Assembly: GCF_900106535.1 (NCBI RefSeq)
Contig: NZ_FNOH01000003.1
Coordinates: forward strand, 248,001-312,000
From: Myxococcus xanthus
Lineage (GTDB): Bacteria > Myxococcota > Myxococcia > Myxococcales > Myxococcaceae
Direction of reading: 5' to 3'
DNA length: 64,000 nucleotides
Shown one piece after another: positions 1-7,890 of the stretch. The notes beneath the pieces were generated by a model that saw only the letters and a program-made list of their open reading frames with translations, had not been told where the DNA came from and searched no databases. Each line of letters starts with the position of its first letter. Position 1 is the stretch's first letter. Both the position numbers and the translations under genes were made by a program.

Positions 1-982
1 GCGCGATGCTCGCCTGCGAGGCGATGCCGGAGAGGATGGTCAGGTCCTTCTCCGAGAAGGCGTTGATCTGCTGCCGGCTGTCCAGGAAGAGCACCGCCTG
101 AATCTTCCCGTTCACCTTCAGCGGCACCGCCATGGCGGACCGGATGCCCTGTGCGACGATGCTCTCCGCCGCGGAGAAGCGCTCGTCGATGATGGCGTCC
201 GCCGTCAGCACCGCCTTGCCCGTCTCCACCACGCGCTTGAGCACGGTGTCGGACAGCATGACGTTGACGGCCTTGTCGGAGCGGTGGTGCACCGCCGACG
301 GGATGAACTCGCCGTCCGCGGCCACCTTCAGGATGACGCCGTGGTCCGCGGCCAGCAGTTGGAAGGCCACTTTGAGGATCTGCTCGAAGAGCCCCGTCTG
401 GCTGCCCTGCAGGCTCACCTGGCGGTGGAACTCATGGGCGATGCGCAGCTTCTCGTAGTCGCGGCGCAGCGCCTCCACGTCCGACACCTGTTCGGCGGGC
501 CGGAAGTTCTGCGGCACCTGGTCCATCTGCGCCAGGAAGGCCGGCATGGAGATGGACTGCGCCACCACCGTCACGCCCGGCGCGGTGGGCGCGTTGGCCG
601 GCGCCACCGGCTCGCCGCTGTGGAAGATGAGCCGCGAGGCGCCCAGGGAGATTTCGTCCCCGTCGCGCAGCTTGAGCTCCTTCACCCGGCGGCCATTCAC
701 GAAGGTGCCGTTGGACGAGCCCAGGTCCTTGAGGATGAAGTCCTTGCCCACGCGCTCGATGACCGCGTGTTCCTTGGAAACCTCCCGGTCCACCAGCCGC
801 AACGTGTTGGACGGATGCCGGCCCAGGGACGTCGCCGGCCCCAGGGGAAACTCTCCGAGCGTGCCATCCGCGAAGCGCCCTGTCAGTCGGGGGCCGCGAA
901 TCTGCCCGGGTTTGGGAGCGAACGGGACGGGGGACTGGCTCACGCGGAAATCCTCACCGGCCCGGACACTACCAGAGGCCAT
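1..982 (-). CDS. FHA-GAF signalling protein, 3' end beyond the window
   Basis: The 327 visible codons hold an FHA phosphothreonine-binding domain at about residues 40-120 (LGRHPSNT, SKEH and GSSNGTFVNG motifs), a short linker, then a GAF domain from about residue 180 to the window edge. The frame is open at position 1, so the effector domain is missing. In myxobacteria the FHA-GAF arrangement commonly precedes an adenylate/guanylate cyclase or a sigma-54 activator AAA domain; which one applies here cannot be seen. ATG at 982 is the chosen start; a GTG two codons upstream is an alternative. It probably senses a phosphoprotein through FHA and a small ligand through GAF. Confidence 0.85.
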   Translation of the reverse strand, partial: MASGSVRAGEDFRVSQSPVPFAPKPGQIRGPRLTGRFADGTLGEFPLGPATSLGRHPSNTLRLVDREVSKEHAVIERVGKDFILKDLGSSNGTFVNGRRVKELKLRDGDEISLGASRLIFHSGEPVAPANAPTAPGVTVVAQSISMPAFLAQMDQVPQNFRPAEQVSDVEALRRDYEKLRIAHEFHRQVSLQGSQTGLFEQILKVAFQLLAADHGVILKVAADGEFIPSAVHHRSDKAVNVMLSDTVLKRVVETGKAVLTADAIIDERFSAAESIVAQGIRSAMAVPLKVNGKIQAVLFLDSRQQINAFSEKDLTILSGIASQASIA

Positions 983-1050
983 CGGCACCGGGGAACGCTC
1001 GGAAATCACCACTGCACTTCCGAGCAGCGTCCGCCTGGCGGGACGGCTCC

Positions 1051-1962
1051 TCAGCGACCGGCCGTCGGCTTCCTGTCCGAACCGCCCGCCCGGATGGCCA
1101 GGCCCACTGAAGGCATCACGGTAACGCCCCCCAGGTTCCGCTCCATCCCGAAGAGCTGCGGCCTGCTCCGGAAGTAGCCCCCCGTCACCTCGGCGAAGAG
1201 GTGGACGTACCGGTAGCCCACGGCGATTCCCAGCGTGGAGCCCACGAAGTGGCTGCCCACCGTCGCGGGAAGCCTCGCGTCGAAGCCTGACACCGGCTTC
1301 CCCTGCTGGGAGTAGTCCACCAGCCGCGCGTCCAGCCGGGTGCGACTGTAGATGTACTTGGGCGCCGCGTAGAGCTTGAAGACGTCCCCCCAGTCCGCGC
1401 TGAGGTACAGGGGCACCTCCACGTCGTAGCGGCTGAAGTCGTTCATCTCCACCACCTCCAGCACGTCCAGGACCGGACTGCTGAAGAAGTGCTTGGACAC
1501 CCCCACCCCCAGGGCCATGTCGAAGGAGCGCTGGCCCAGCTCCAGATAGCGACCCACCTCATCTCCGCCGTGGGCCAGTTGGAACTTCAGGTCCCCGCGC
1601 AGGGAGATGCCGCTGTAGCGCAGGCCCACGTCCAGCCGGTCCACCACTCCCACCCGGACCATCAGCTCCGGATTGACGCCCGGCGGGGCCACCATCAGCG
1701 CCACGCCCGCCGTCAGCAGCTCCTGCTGGTCCTCCTCGCTCAGCGTGTAGGGGCGGTCATTCACCACCGCGTCCCGGGCCGCCTCCCCCTGCTCGATGCC
1801 GGCGTCCACCACCCGGACCAGGGCCCCCACCGGGACGAAGGCCCCCACTCCGCCCGTCACCTGGACCTGCCCCGGCGCCAGCGTTCGGGCCGTCTGCTGC
1901 GTGGACAGCGTGGAGGCACACCCCGGAGTCAGGGCCAGGAGCAACAGGGGAAGAACTCGCAT
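1051..1962 (-). CDS. Hypothetical outer-membrane-type lipoprotein
   Basis: This 303-residue protein starts with a lipoprotein signal peptide: a hydrophobic Leu-rich core followed by a lipobox ending at Cys15 (LTPGC). The mature part is rich in alternating hydrophobic and glycine residues with repeated aromatic turns, which suggests a beta-structured envelope protein. I do not recognise a family. It has its own 69-bp spacing from the upstream FHA-GAF gene on the same strand and is divergent from truD. Role unknown; lipid anchoring in the cell envelope is the only supported statement. Confidence 0.7.
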   Translation of the reverse strand: MRVLPLLLLALTPGCASTLSTQQTARTLAPGQVQVTGGVGAFVPVGALVRVVDAGIEQGEAARDAVVNDRPYTLSEEDQQELLTAGVALMVAPPGVNPELMVRVGVVDRLDVGLRYSGISLRGDLKFQLAHGGDEVGRYLELGQRSFDMALGVGVSKHFFSSPVLDVLEVVEMNDFSRYDVEVPLYLSADWGDVFKLYAAPKYIYSRTRLDARLVDYSQQGKPVSGFDARLPATVGSHFVGSTLGIAVGYRYVHLFAEVTGGYFRSRPQLFGMERNLGGVTVMPSVGLAIRAGGSDRKPTAGR

Positions 1963-2033
1963 GGGAGGTCACGTTATCCCCTTTCTGGCGCAGGTGCTTC
2001 ATTCCGGGGCGCCGCGCTGGTAAGGGGGGCGCC

Positions 2034-3668
2034 GTGCGAATCAAACAAAAGCCCGAGGACTTCTCCGTCAAGGAGTCATACCGTTTCGACGAAGTCGACT
2101 CGGGACGTCACCGCGTCTACCTGATGGACAAGCAAAAGCTGTCCACGTTCGACGCCGTGACCCGGCTGCGGGATGCGTTCGGGCTCAAGCCCGGCGCCAT
2201 CAGCTACTGCGGCCTCAAGGACAAGCAGGGCCGGACCGAGCAGATCATCGCGGTGGACGGCGCCGACGTGGACATGCAGGAGCCTGACCTGCGGCTGAAG
2301 TACCTGGGCCGCACGGACAAGCCGCTGTCCGCCGCCAACATCACCTCCAACCGCTTCTCCGTCACGGTGCGCGCGCTCCAGCCGGAGTCGCTGGGGCCCC
2401 TCAACGTGGCCGCCGCCGAGGTCAACCGCCTGGGCGTCATCAACTACTTCGACAGCCAGCGCTTCGGCTCGCTGAAGCACGGCCAGGGCTTCATCGCCAA
2501 GGACCTCATCCGGGGCGACTTCGAGGCCGCGCTGCACAACTACATGGCCAAGCCGTCCGAGCTGGACCGGACGGAGGACGCCAAGATCAAGGCCTTCTGG
2601 AAGGAGAACTGGGGCCGCTGGGACGCCCGCGTCCCCTACGAGGGCACGCGCAAGTACCACCGCGTCCTCAAGTCCCTGCGCGATCAGCCGGGTGACTACC
2701 TGCGCGCCTTCATGCAGATCGACGCGGACTACCGCGCGATGCTGATCTTCACGTACCAGAGCTTCCTCTGGAACGAGGGTGTGCGGCGCTACCTCCAGCT
2801 GATGCTGCCGCGCGAGCACCTCTTCCCCATGCGCTACCAGGCCGGCACGCTGCTGTTCCACCGCGACGCCAGCCCGGAGGTGCTCCGCACGCTGCGCGAC
2901 GCCTCCTTCCCCCTGCTCGCGCCGAACTCGACGTTCAGCGACCCGAAGGTGGAGGAGGCCGTGCGCTGGGTGCTGGGCCGCGAGAAGCTCCAACTGTCGG
3001 ACCTGCAAGTCCCCGGCGCCGAGCGCAGGCTCTACTTCAAGCACGAGGAGCGGCCCCTGCTGTCGTTCCCGCACAAGCTCGTCGTGGGCCGCACGCAGGC
3101 GGACGAGCTCAACCGCGACGACATCAAGGTCAACATCGCCTTCACCCTGCCGCCTGGCGCCTACGCCACCCTGGTCATCAAGCGGCTGTTCCACTTCGAT
3201 TACGCCGAGGACAGCGCGGAGACCATCCGCGCCTCGCAGCGGCCGAAGCTGGCGGAGGCCGAAGCCGCCGCCGCGCACGAGCCCTCCAGCCGCCGGGGCC
3301 CGCCCCGCCGTGACGCGGACGGCGCGCGCGCCTCGAGCCGTAGCGCTCCGGGCACGGAGACCCGCCGCCGTTCGTCCGGAGACCGCGACACGCGCGCGCC
3401 CGCCGGCAACCGCGATGCCCGGGGCGCAGGCGCTCCGGGCCGCCGCCGCACCGGTCCGCGCGAGGTGGAGCTCCTGGAGCCCGCCTCGGGCCGCGCCCGC
3501 ACCCTGGCCGCCAAGGCCCCCGCGCCCGCCAAGGCCGCGGAGCCCGCCGCGCCGCTGGGCTTCCGTGAGCGGCAGCGCCAGCGCAAGGACGCCCGCTCGG
3601 CCGCGCGCGCGGAGACCGAGGCCAAACGTGCAGCCAAGGCCAAGCCCGCGAAATCACGGAAGAAATAG
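2034..3668 (+). CDS. truD: tRNA pseudouridine synthase TruD family with long basic C-terminal tail
   Basis: TruD isomerises U13 to pseudouridine in certain tRNAs. The catalytic motif is present as YCGLKDKQGRTEQ, with Asp63 as the expected nucleophile, and the TruD body runs to about residue 395. Start is GTG at 2034, preceded by the purine-rich AAGGGGGGC. The protein is 544 residues, clearly longer than the roughly 350-residue E. coli enzyme, because of an extra tail of about 145 residues (from about 398 to the end) made mostly of Arg, Ala, Pro and Lys. That tail is low complexity and strongly basic, so it may help bind RNA; this is inference. No operon partner is obvious. Confidence 0.9.
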   Translation: MRIKQKPEDFSVKESYRFDEVDSGRHRVYLMDKQKLSTFDAVTRLRDAFGLKPGAISYCGLKDKQGRTEQIIAVDGADVDMQEPDLRLKYLGRTDKPLSAANITSNRFSVTVRALQPESLGPLNVAAAEVNRLGVINYFDSQRFGSLKHGQGFIAKDLIRGDFEAALHNYMAKPSELDRTEDAKIKAFWKENWGRWDARVPYEGTRKYHRVLKSLRDQPGDYLRAFMQIDADYRAMLIFTYQSFLWNEGVRRYLQLMLPREHLFPMRYQAGTLLFHRDASPEVLRTLRDASFPLLAPNSTFSDPKVEEAVRWVLGREKLQLSDLQVPGAERRLYFKHEERPLLSFPHKLVVGRTQADELNRDDIKVNIAFTLPPGAYATLVIKRLFHFDYAEDSAETIRASQRPKLAEAEAAAAHEPSSRRGPPRRDADGARASSRSAPGTETRRRSSGDRDTRAPAGNRDARGAGAPGRRRTGPREVELLEPASGRARTLAAKAPAPAKAAEPAAPLGFRERQRQRKDARSAARAETEAKRAAKAKPAKSRKK

Positions 3669-3773
3669 AGATGTATCTCCCGGATGCAATGGGCGGACGG
3701 GCGCGCCGTAGACCCAGGCGTGAACGCTCTTGCCCTCGACGACGCTCCCGGGACGCTTGCCCATGCCATCGGG

Positions 3774-4349
3774 ATGCTGATGGCTGAGGAAGCTCCTCCG
3801 CTTCCCTGGAAAGCGGACGTGCAGGCCGCCCGCCGGGGTGACCCGTCCGCTTTCGAGGCCTTGGTTCGCAGCGTGCAGCGCCCTGTCTACGGCCTGGCGC
3901 TGCGGCTGCTCCAGAGCGAGGCCGAGGCCGCGGAGGTGGCGCAGGAAGCGCTGCTTCGCGCCTACCAGAACCTCCACCGCTACGACGACGCGCGCCCGTT
4001 CGACCTGTGGGTGCTCGCCATCACCCGCAACCTCTGCCTGGACCTGCTCCGCCGCCGCACCAAGGTGCGCACCGAGGAGCTGGAGCCCATGAAGGAGGTG
4101 CTCCCCAGCGGCGAGGCGTCGCAGGAGGAAGGCGCCATCGCCCGCGAGGAGCGGCAGTCGCTGGAGGAGGCCATGGCCACCCTGTCCGTCGAGGACCGGG
4201 AGGTGCTCGCCCTCTATTACGTCCAGAAGCGCACGACGAAGGAGATCGCCCAGATCATGGGCTGTGCGCCTGGCACCATCATGGCCCGGCTCTTCCGGGC
4301 CCGTGAGAAGCTGCGCAAGAAGATGACGGCCGAGGAGGCTCCACGATGA
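3774..4349 (+). CDS. ECF-type RNA polymerase sigma factor
   Basis: The protein has a region 2 (AFEALVRSVQRPVYGLALRL and the following helices with RNLCLDLLRR) and a region 4 helix-turn-helix (LSVEDREVLALYYVQKRTTKEIA, then PGTIMARLFRAREKLRKK), the minimal layout of an extracytoplasmic-function sigma factor. Of the candidate starts I prefer ATG 3774 (or 3780), because the 30 codons before it, back to 3684, do not look like sigma sequence. Its last four bases overlap the start of the anti-sigma gene (ATGA), so the two are translationally coupled. It probably directs its own operon, including the STN-polymer protein downstream; that target is inferred from position. Confidence 0.9.
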   Translation: MLMAEEAPPLPWKADVQAARRGDPSAFEALVRSVQRPVYGLALRLLQSEAEAAEVAQEALLRAYQNLHRYDDARPFDLWVLAITRNLCLDLLRRRTKVRTEELEPMKEVLPSGEASQEEGAIAREERQSLEEAMATLSVEDREVLALYYVQKRTTKEIAQIMGCAPGTIMARLFRAREKLRKKMTAEEAPR

Positions 4350-4849
4350 ATCCCCACCTGTGCCCGGACCTCGAAGTCCTCTTCACGGAGCTGGAAGCCG
4401 GTGAAGGGCCCGCGCTGGACCACGCCGCCGAGTGTGCCGCCTGCGCCGCCGTCCTGGAAGAGCACCGGCTGATGGAGCAGGACCTGTACCGGCTGGCGGA
4501 TCCCCTCCCCCCGCCCACCCTGGTGGCCAGCGTCATGGCGCGCGTGTCCGCCGAACCCGTGCCCCGGCGCCGCGAGGTCTGGTCCGGGCTGGCCATCCTG
4601 CTGACGTCGATGCTGGGCGGGCTGGGCTACCTGGTGATGAGCGACCAGGCGCTCGGCCGGCTGGGAACCGGGCTGGCCTCCGTCCTGGTGCAGGGGCGCC
4701 CCTTTGTTGAAGGCGTCCTCAGTGGCGCCCACGCGCTGTGGTCCACCGCAGGCCTGACGGTGGCCTGCTCTCTCGCCTTCCTCCTGCTGACATCTCTGTA
4801 CGGTCTCAAGCGGCTTGTCGGCACCGGGCCCACTCCTTCCGAAGCGTGA
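4346..4849 (+). CDS. Membrane anti-sigma factor, zinc-binding type
   Basis: The 167-residue protein begins with a short cytoplasmic domain carrying an HxxxCxxC signature (HAAECAAC, residues 27-34), typical of ZAS-type anti-sigma domains that clamp ECF sigma factors. Two hydrophobic segments follow (about residues 78-98 and 130-152), so the C-terminal half is membrane-embedded. It overlaps the sigma gene by 4 bp and ends 7 bp before the next gene, placing all three in one operon. It should hold the sigma factor at the inner membrane until an envelope signal releases it. Confidence 0.85.
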   Translation: MNPHLCPDLEVLFTELEAGEGPALDHAAECAACAAVLEEHRLMEQDLYRLADPLPPPTLVASVMARVSAEPVPRRREVWSGLAILLTSMLGGLGYLVMSDQALGRLGTGLASVLVQGRPFVEGVLSGAHALWSTAGLTVACSLAFLLLTSLYGLKRLVGTGPTPSEA

Positions 4850-4856
4850 GCGAACC

Positions 4857-6311
4857 ATGAAGCTCCTTCCTCGAATCCTCTTCCCCGCTCTGCTGCTCGG
4901 CGCCCCCCTGGCGCTTGCCCAGGACACGGCGCCCCATGCCGGCGTGACGGCGCCCGCCGCGAGCACCATCGACATCAGCTTCCGCGGCACCCTGCGCGAC
5001 GCACTCAAGACAATCGCCGACAAGGGGGGCCTCAACCTGGTCGTCACCGGCGACCTGGACTCGCCCGCCGAGGTCCACCTGCGCGGCGTCACGGCGAACC
5101 AGGCCCTGCGCACCGTGGCCCGGGCGTACTCGCTGCGCCTGGACCAGGACGGCACCATCTTCACGTTGCGGCCCATGACGGCGCAGGAGAAGCACGCCGC
5201 CGAATCGGGTGAGTCCGAAGCCAACGCCGACGCCGCATCGGTCGCGCCGCCCGTGGCCAGCGATCCTCCGGAGATGGCGATTCCTCCCATCCCGCCCATC
5301 CCTCCGATTCCCGACCTCCCGAACGCGTTCTCCGAGGAGACGCGGAACGAGATGAAGCGCGCCCGGGACGAGATGAAGCGGGCCCGCGACGAGGTGCGGC
5401 GCAACATGCGTCGCAACGGCAGCCGCAACGTGGTGGCGCGCGGACAGAACCTGGAGGTGAAAGACGGCCAGACGGTGGAGAGCGCCGTGGTGTACGGCGG
5501 CAACCTGGTGGTCCACGGCCACGTGAAGGATGACGCGGTCGCCTTCGGCGGCAACCTAGAGGTCCACGGCCGCGTGGACGGGGACGCGCATGCCTTCGGC
5601 GGCAACGTCATCCTGGGGCCGGACGCACACGTGGAGGGCGACGTGTCTGCCTTTGGCGGCTCGGTGGAGCGCGACGACGACGCCCAGGTGGAAGGCAGCA
5701 TCGAGTCCTTCGGCGGCGCGGGCATTGGCCGCATGGTGGCCAGTGAAATCAAGAAGGGCGTGAAGGAAGCCAAGGACCCCTCCGAGAGCCGGAGGGACCG
5801 CGACGATGACGGCGTGGGCCTGGCGGGCTTCATCCTCACCTTCGCGATGCTCTTCGGGCTCGGCTTCCTGGGACAGATGTTCTTCCCCGCGCGCATGAAG
5901 CAGTTGGGCGAGGAAGTGCGCCGCAAGCCGGTGCAGGCGGGGCTCACCGGCTTCGTGGGACTGCTGGCGATGATTCCCCTCACGGTGGTGCTGTGCATCA
6001 CCATCATCGGCATCCCGGTGGCGCTGGTGCTGTGGATGGCGGCCCCCGTCGCGGCGGCGCTCGGCTACGCGGCGGTGGCGAGCGAGCTGGGCACGCGGTT
6101 GCCCATCTTCCGCGGCCGGAAGACGCAGGCGGTGGTGCTGGCCCTGGGGCTGCTGGTGCTGATGGTGGTGGGCTCGCTCCCCATCGTCGGCCCCCTCATC
6201 ACCACGCTGGTCGGTTTGATGGCCCTGGGTGCGGTGGTCCGCACCCGCTTCGGGCAGCGGCCACAGGGCATGCCCGAGCCCGTCATTCCCTCGAGCGAGC
6301 AGCCTGTCTGA
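4857..6311 (+). CDS. STN-domain and polymer-forming (bactofilin-like) membrane protein
   Basis: The 484-residue protein has a signal peptide (cleavage near ALA-QD, residue 22) and an STN/secretin-N-like domain at about 33-95. A Pro-rich IPPIPPIPPIP hinge and a charged MKRARDE repeat come next. A right-handed beta-helix-like stretch follows at about 185-275, with regularly spaced FGGN/GGNL and V-x-G-D/H-V units, as in DUF583/polymer-forming domains. Several transmembrane helices fill the C-terminal third (about 310-460). Start ATG 4857 is chosen because the signal peptide begins there. It is the last gene of the sigma/anti-sigma operon and so a likely target or signal-input partner. I know no characterised protein with this full domain order. 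Confidence 0.75.
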   Translation: MKLLPRILFPALLLGAPLALAQDTAPHAGVTAPAASTIDISFRGTLRDALKTIADKGGLNLVVTGDLDSPAEVHLRGVTANQALRTVARAYSLRLDQDGTIFTLRPMTAQEKHAAESGESEANADAASVAPPVASDPPEMAIPPIPPIPPIPDLPNAFSEETRNEMKRARDEMKRARDEVRRNMRRNGSRNVVARGQNLEVKDGQTVESAVVYGGNLVVHGHVKDDAVAFGGNLEVHGRVDGDAHAFGGNVILGPDAHVEGDVSAFGGSVERDDDAQVEGSIESFGGAGIGRMVASEIKKGVKEAKDPSESRRDRDDDGVGLAGFILTFAMLFGLGFLGQMFFPARMKQLGEEVRRKPVQAGLTGFVGLLAMIPLTVVLCITIIGIPVALVLWMAAPVAAALGYAAVASELGTRLPIFRGRKTQAVVLALGLLVLMVVGSLPIVGPLITTLVGLMALGAVVRTRFGQRPQGMPEPVIPSSEQPV

Positions 6312-6364
6312 CAGGGATTGCCGGGTGCTTTGCCCGGCGCGTCATGCACGGACGTAAGTCTTCA

Positions 6365-6414
6365 GGGGGACTGTCCCGGGCGCAACACGGCCCGAGACGG
6401 TCCCCTCTCGTTTT
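6365..6414 (+). terminator. Rho-independent terminator after the sigma operon
   Basis: GGGGACTGTC (6366-6375) pairs with GACGGTCCCC (6396-6405), a 10-bp stem with one G-U pair. A smaller CGGGC/GCCCG stem sits inside, and the sequence TCTCGTTTT follows. It lies 54 bp after the stop of the STN-polymer protein gene. Confidence 0.75.
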
Positions 6415-6543
6415 ACGGTGTGCGCCTTAGCCAAGGTCGGGCGCGCCATCACCGCGCCTATCAGCCAGGCGTGTTGGGCATGGCGCGTCATGCCGTCAGA
6501 GGCTTTGACCGCCCGGTCCGCGTGGGCCATTTTGGCACACCCT

Positions 6544-7890
6544 ATGCGACGCCTTCCCGACGTACCGCCGCGCGGCCGGGCCATCACCGTGGACCTCGAG
6601 GGCGAGAGCCTCCCCGCCATCGAAGGTGAGCCGGTGGCGTGCTCGCTGATTGCCGCGGGTGAGCCCATGCTCGCCCGCTCCATCAAGTACCACCGGCCGC
6701 GAGGCCCCTACTGCTTCGCCGGGGCCTGCTCGCATTGCCTGATGCGGGTGGACGGCGTGCCCAATGTCTACGCGTGCCGCACGCCCGCGCGGGACGGCAT
6801 GAAGCTGGAGCGGCAGAACGCCTATCCCTCCGCGAAGGTGGACATCTTCGAGAGCATCGACTGGTTCTTCCCCAAGGGCATGGACCACCACGAGATGTTC
6901 GCCGGCGTCCCGGTGGCTGAGCAGGTGATGGCCAAGGTGGCGCGGCAGCTCGCGGGGCTGGGCCTGCTGCCCAAGACGCCCGCACCCGCGACGGCGCCCG
7001 CGCGCACGGTGCGCACCCGCGTGGCCGTGGTGGGCGGCGGCGCGGCAGGACTGGCGGCGGCGCGCGTGTTGACCGAGCGGGACGTGGGCTTCCTCCTCAT
7101 CGAGCGGGACGACGCGCTCGGCGGCCGGCTCGCGAACGGCGCGCCGGAAGCCGGCGGCCCCAGCCTGGACGACATCCACCGCATCTCCCCCAGCAGCGTG
7201 CTCACGCGGGCCACCGCGCTGGGCCTGTATGACGACGAGGCGGGGCGCTTCCTCGCGGTGGGCACCTGGGAGGCGGACGCGCCACGTCTGGTGAAGGTGT
7301 ACTCGGAGCGCTTCCTGCTCACGCCCGGCGGCCATCCGCCCACGCTCCCCTTCGAGAACAATGACTTGCCCGGCGTCTACGCGGGACGCGCGGCCAGCCT
7401 GCTGCTGCGCCGCTACGACGTGGCGCCGGAGACAGCGGCGCTGGTGGGCTGGGGCGCGGAGTTGCACGCGCTGGCGAACCTGCTCCAGGAGCGCGGCACG
7501 AAGGTGGTGGCGGTGGTGGACCTGCGGGACACGCCGCCGGCGGGCACCCATGCCACGGCGGTGCGAGGCAGCGAGCCCAAGGCCCATGGCCTGCGCGGCG
7601 TGAGCGCCTTCAGCTACACGCGCGAGGGCGGCGGACGCGAAAAGGTGTCGTGTGACGCGGTGCTGGTGTCCGTCCCCGTCAGCCCCAGCTTCGAGCTGGC
7701 GCGGCAGGGCGGCGCGAAGGTGCCGTTCGACGAGAAGCGCGGGCTCTTCGTGGTGGAGACGGACGCGGACGGGCGCACCCAGGCGCCGGACGTGTACGCC
7801 GCGGGTGACGTCACGGGCGGAGGCACCGCGAAGGACGCGGCGGCGGCCGGACGGCGCGCGGCCCAGGCGCTGGTGGGAGGGCTGTCATGA
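6544..7890 (+). CDS. 2Fe-2S and FAD/NAD(P) dehydrogenase subunit, HcnA-HcnB / sarcosine oxidase alpha type
   Basis: The N-terminal about 100 residues form a plant-type [2Fe-2S] domain with C-x4-C-x2-C and a later Cys (CFAGACSHC then YAC). The remainder is an FAD/NAD(P)-binding oxidoreductase with a GGGAAGL dinucleotide motif near residue 160 and the closing AAGDVTGGG motif. Start ATG 6544 fits family N-termini. The product resembles HcnA fused to HcnB, or the N-terminal part of heterotetrameric sarcosine oxidase alpha, but the BFD-type Fe-S domain normally found at the C-terminus of HcnB is absent: the protein stops right after the FAD motif. It overlaps the next gene by 4 bp (ATGA). Substrate is probably an amine or amino acid; glycine (cyanogenesis), sarcosine, proline derivatives and opines are all possible. 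Confidence 0.85.
   Translation: MRRLPDVPPRGRAITVDLEGESLPAIEGEPVACSLIAAGEPMLARSIKYHRPRGPYCFAGACSHCLMRVDGVPNVYACRTPARDGMKLERQNAYPSAKVDIFESIDWFFPKGMDHHEMFAGVPVAEQVMAKVARQLAGLGLLPKTPAPATAPARTVRTRVAVVGGGAAGLAAARVLTERDVGFLLIERDDALGGRLANGAPEAGGPSLDDIHRISPSSVLTRATALGLYDDEAGRFLAVGTWEADAPRLVKVYSERFLLTPGGHPPTLPFENNDLPGVYAGRAASLLLRRYDVAPETAALVGWGAELHALANLLQERGTKVVAVVDLRDTPPAGTHATAVRGSEPKAHGLRGVSAFSYTREGGGREKVSCDAVLVSVPVSPSFELARQGGAKVPFDEKRGLFVVETDADGRTQAPDVYAAGDVTGGGTAKDAAAAGRRAAQALVGGLS

Noticed and set aside
6533..6548. TGGCACA-CCCT-ATGC as a sigma-54 promoter
   Set aside because: The GG-N10-GC spacing fits, but it overlaps the likely ATG 6544 and would give a leaderless or truncated dehydrogenase subunit.
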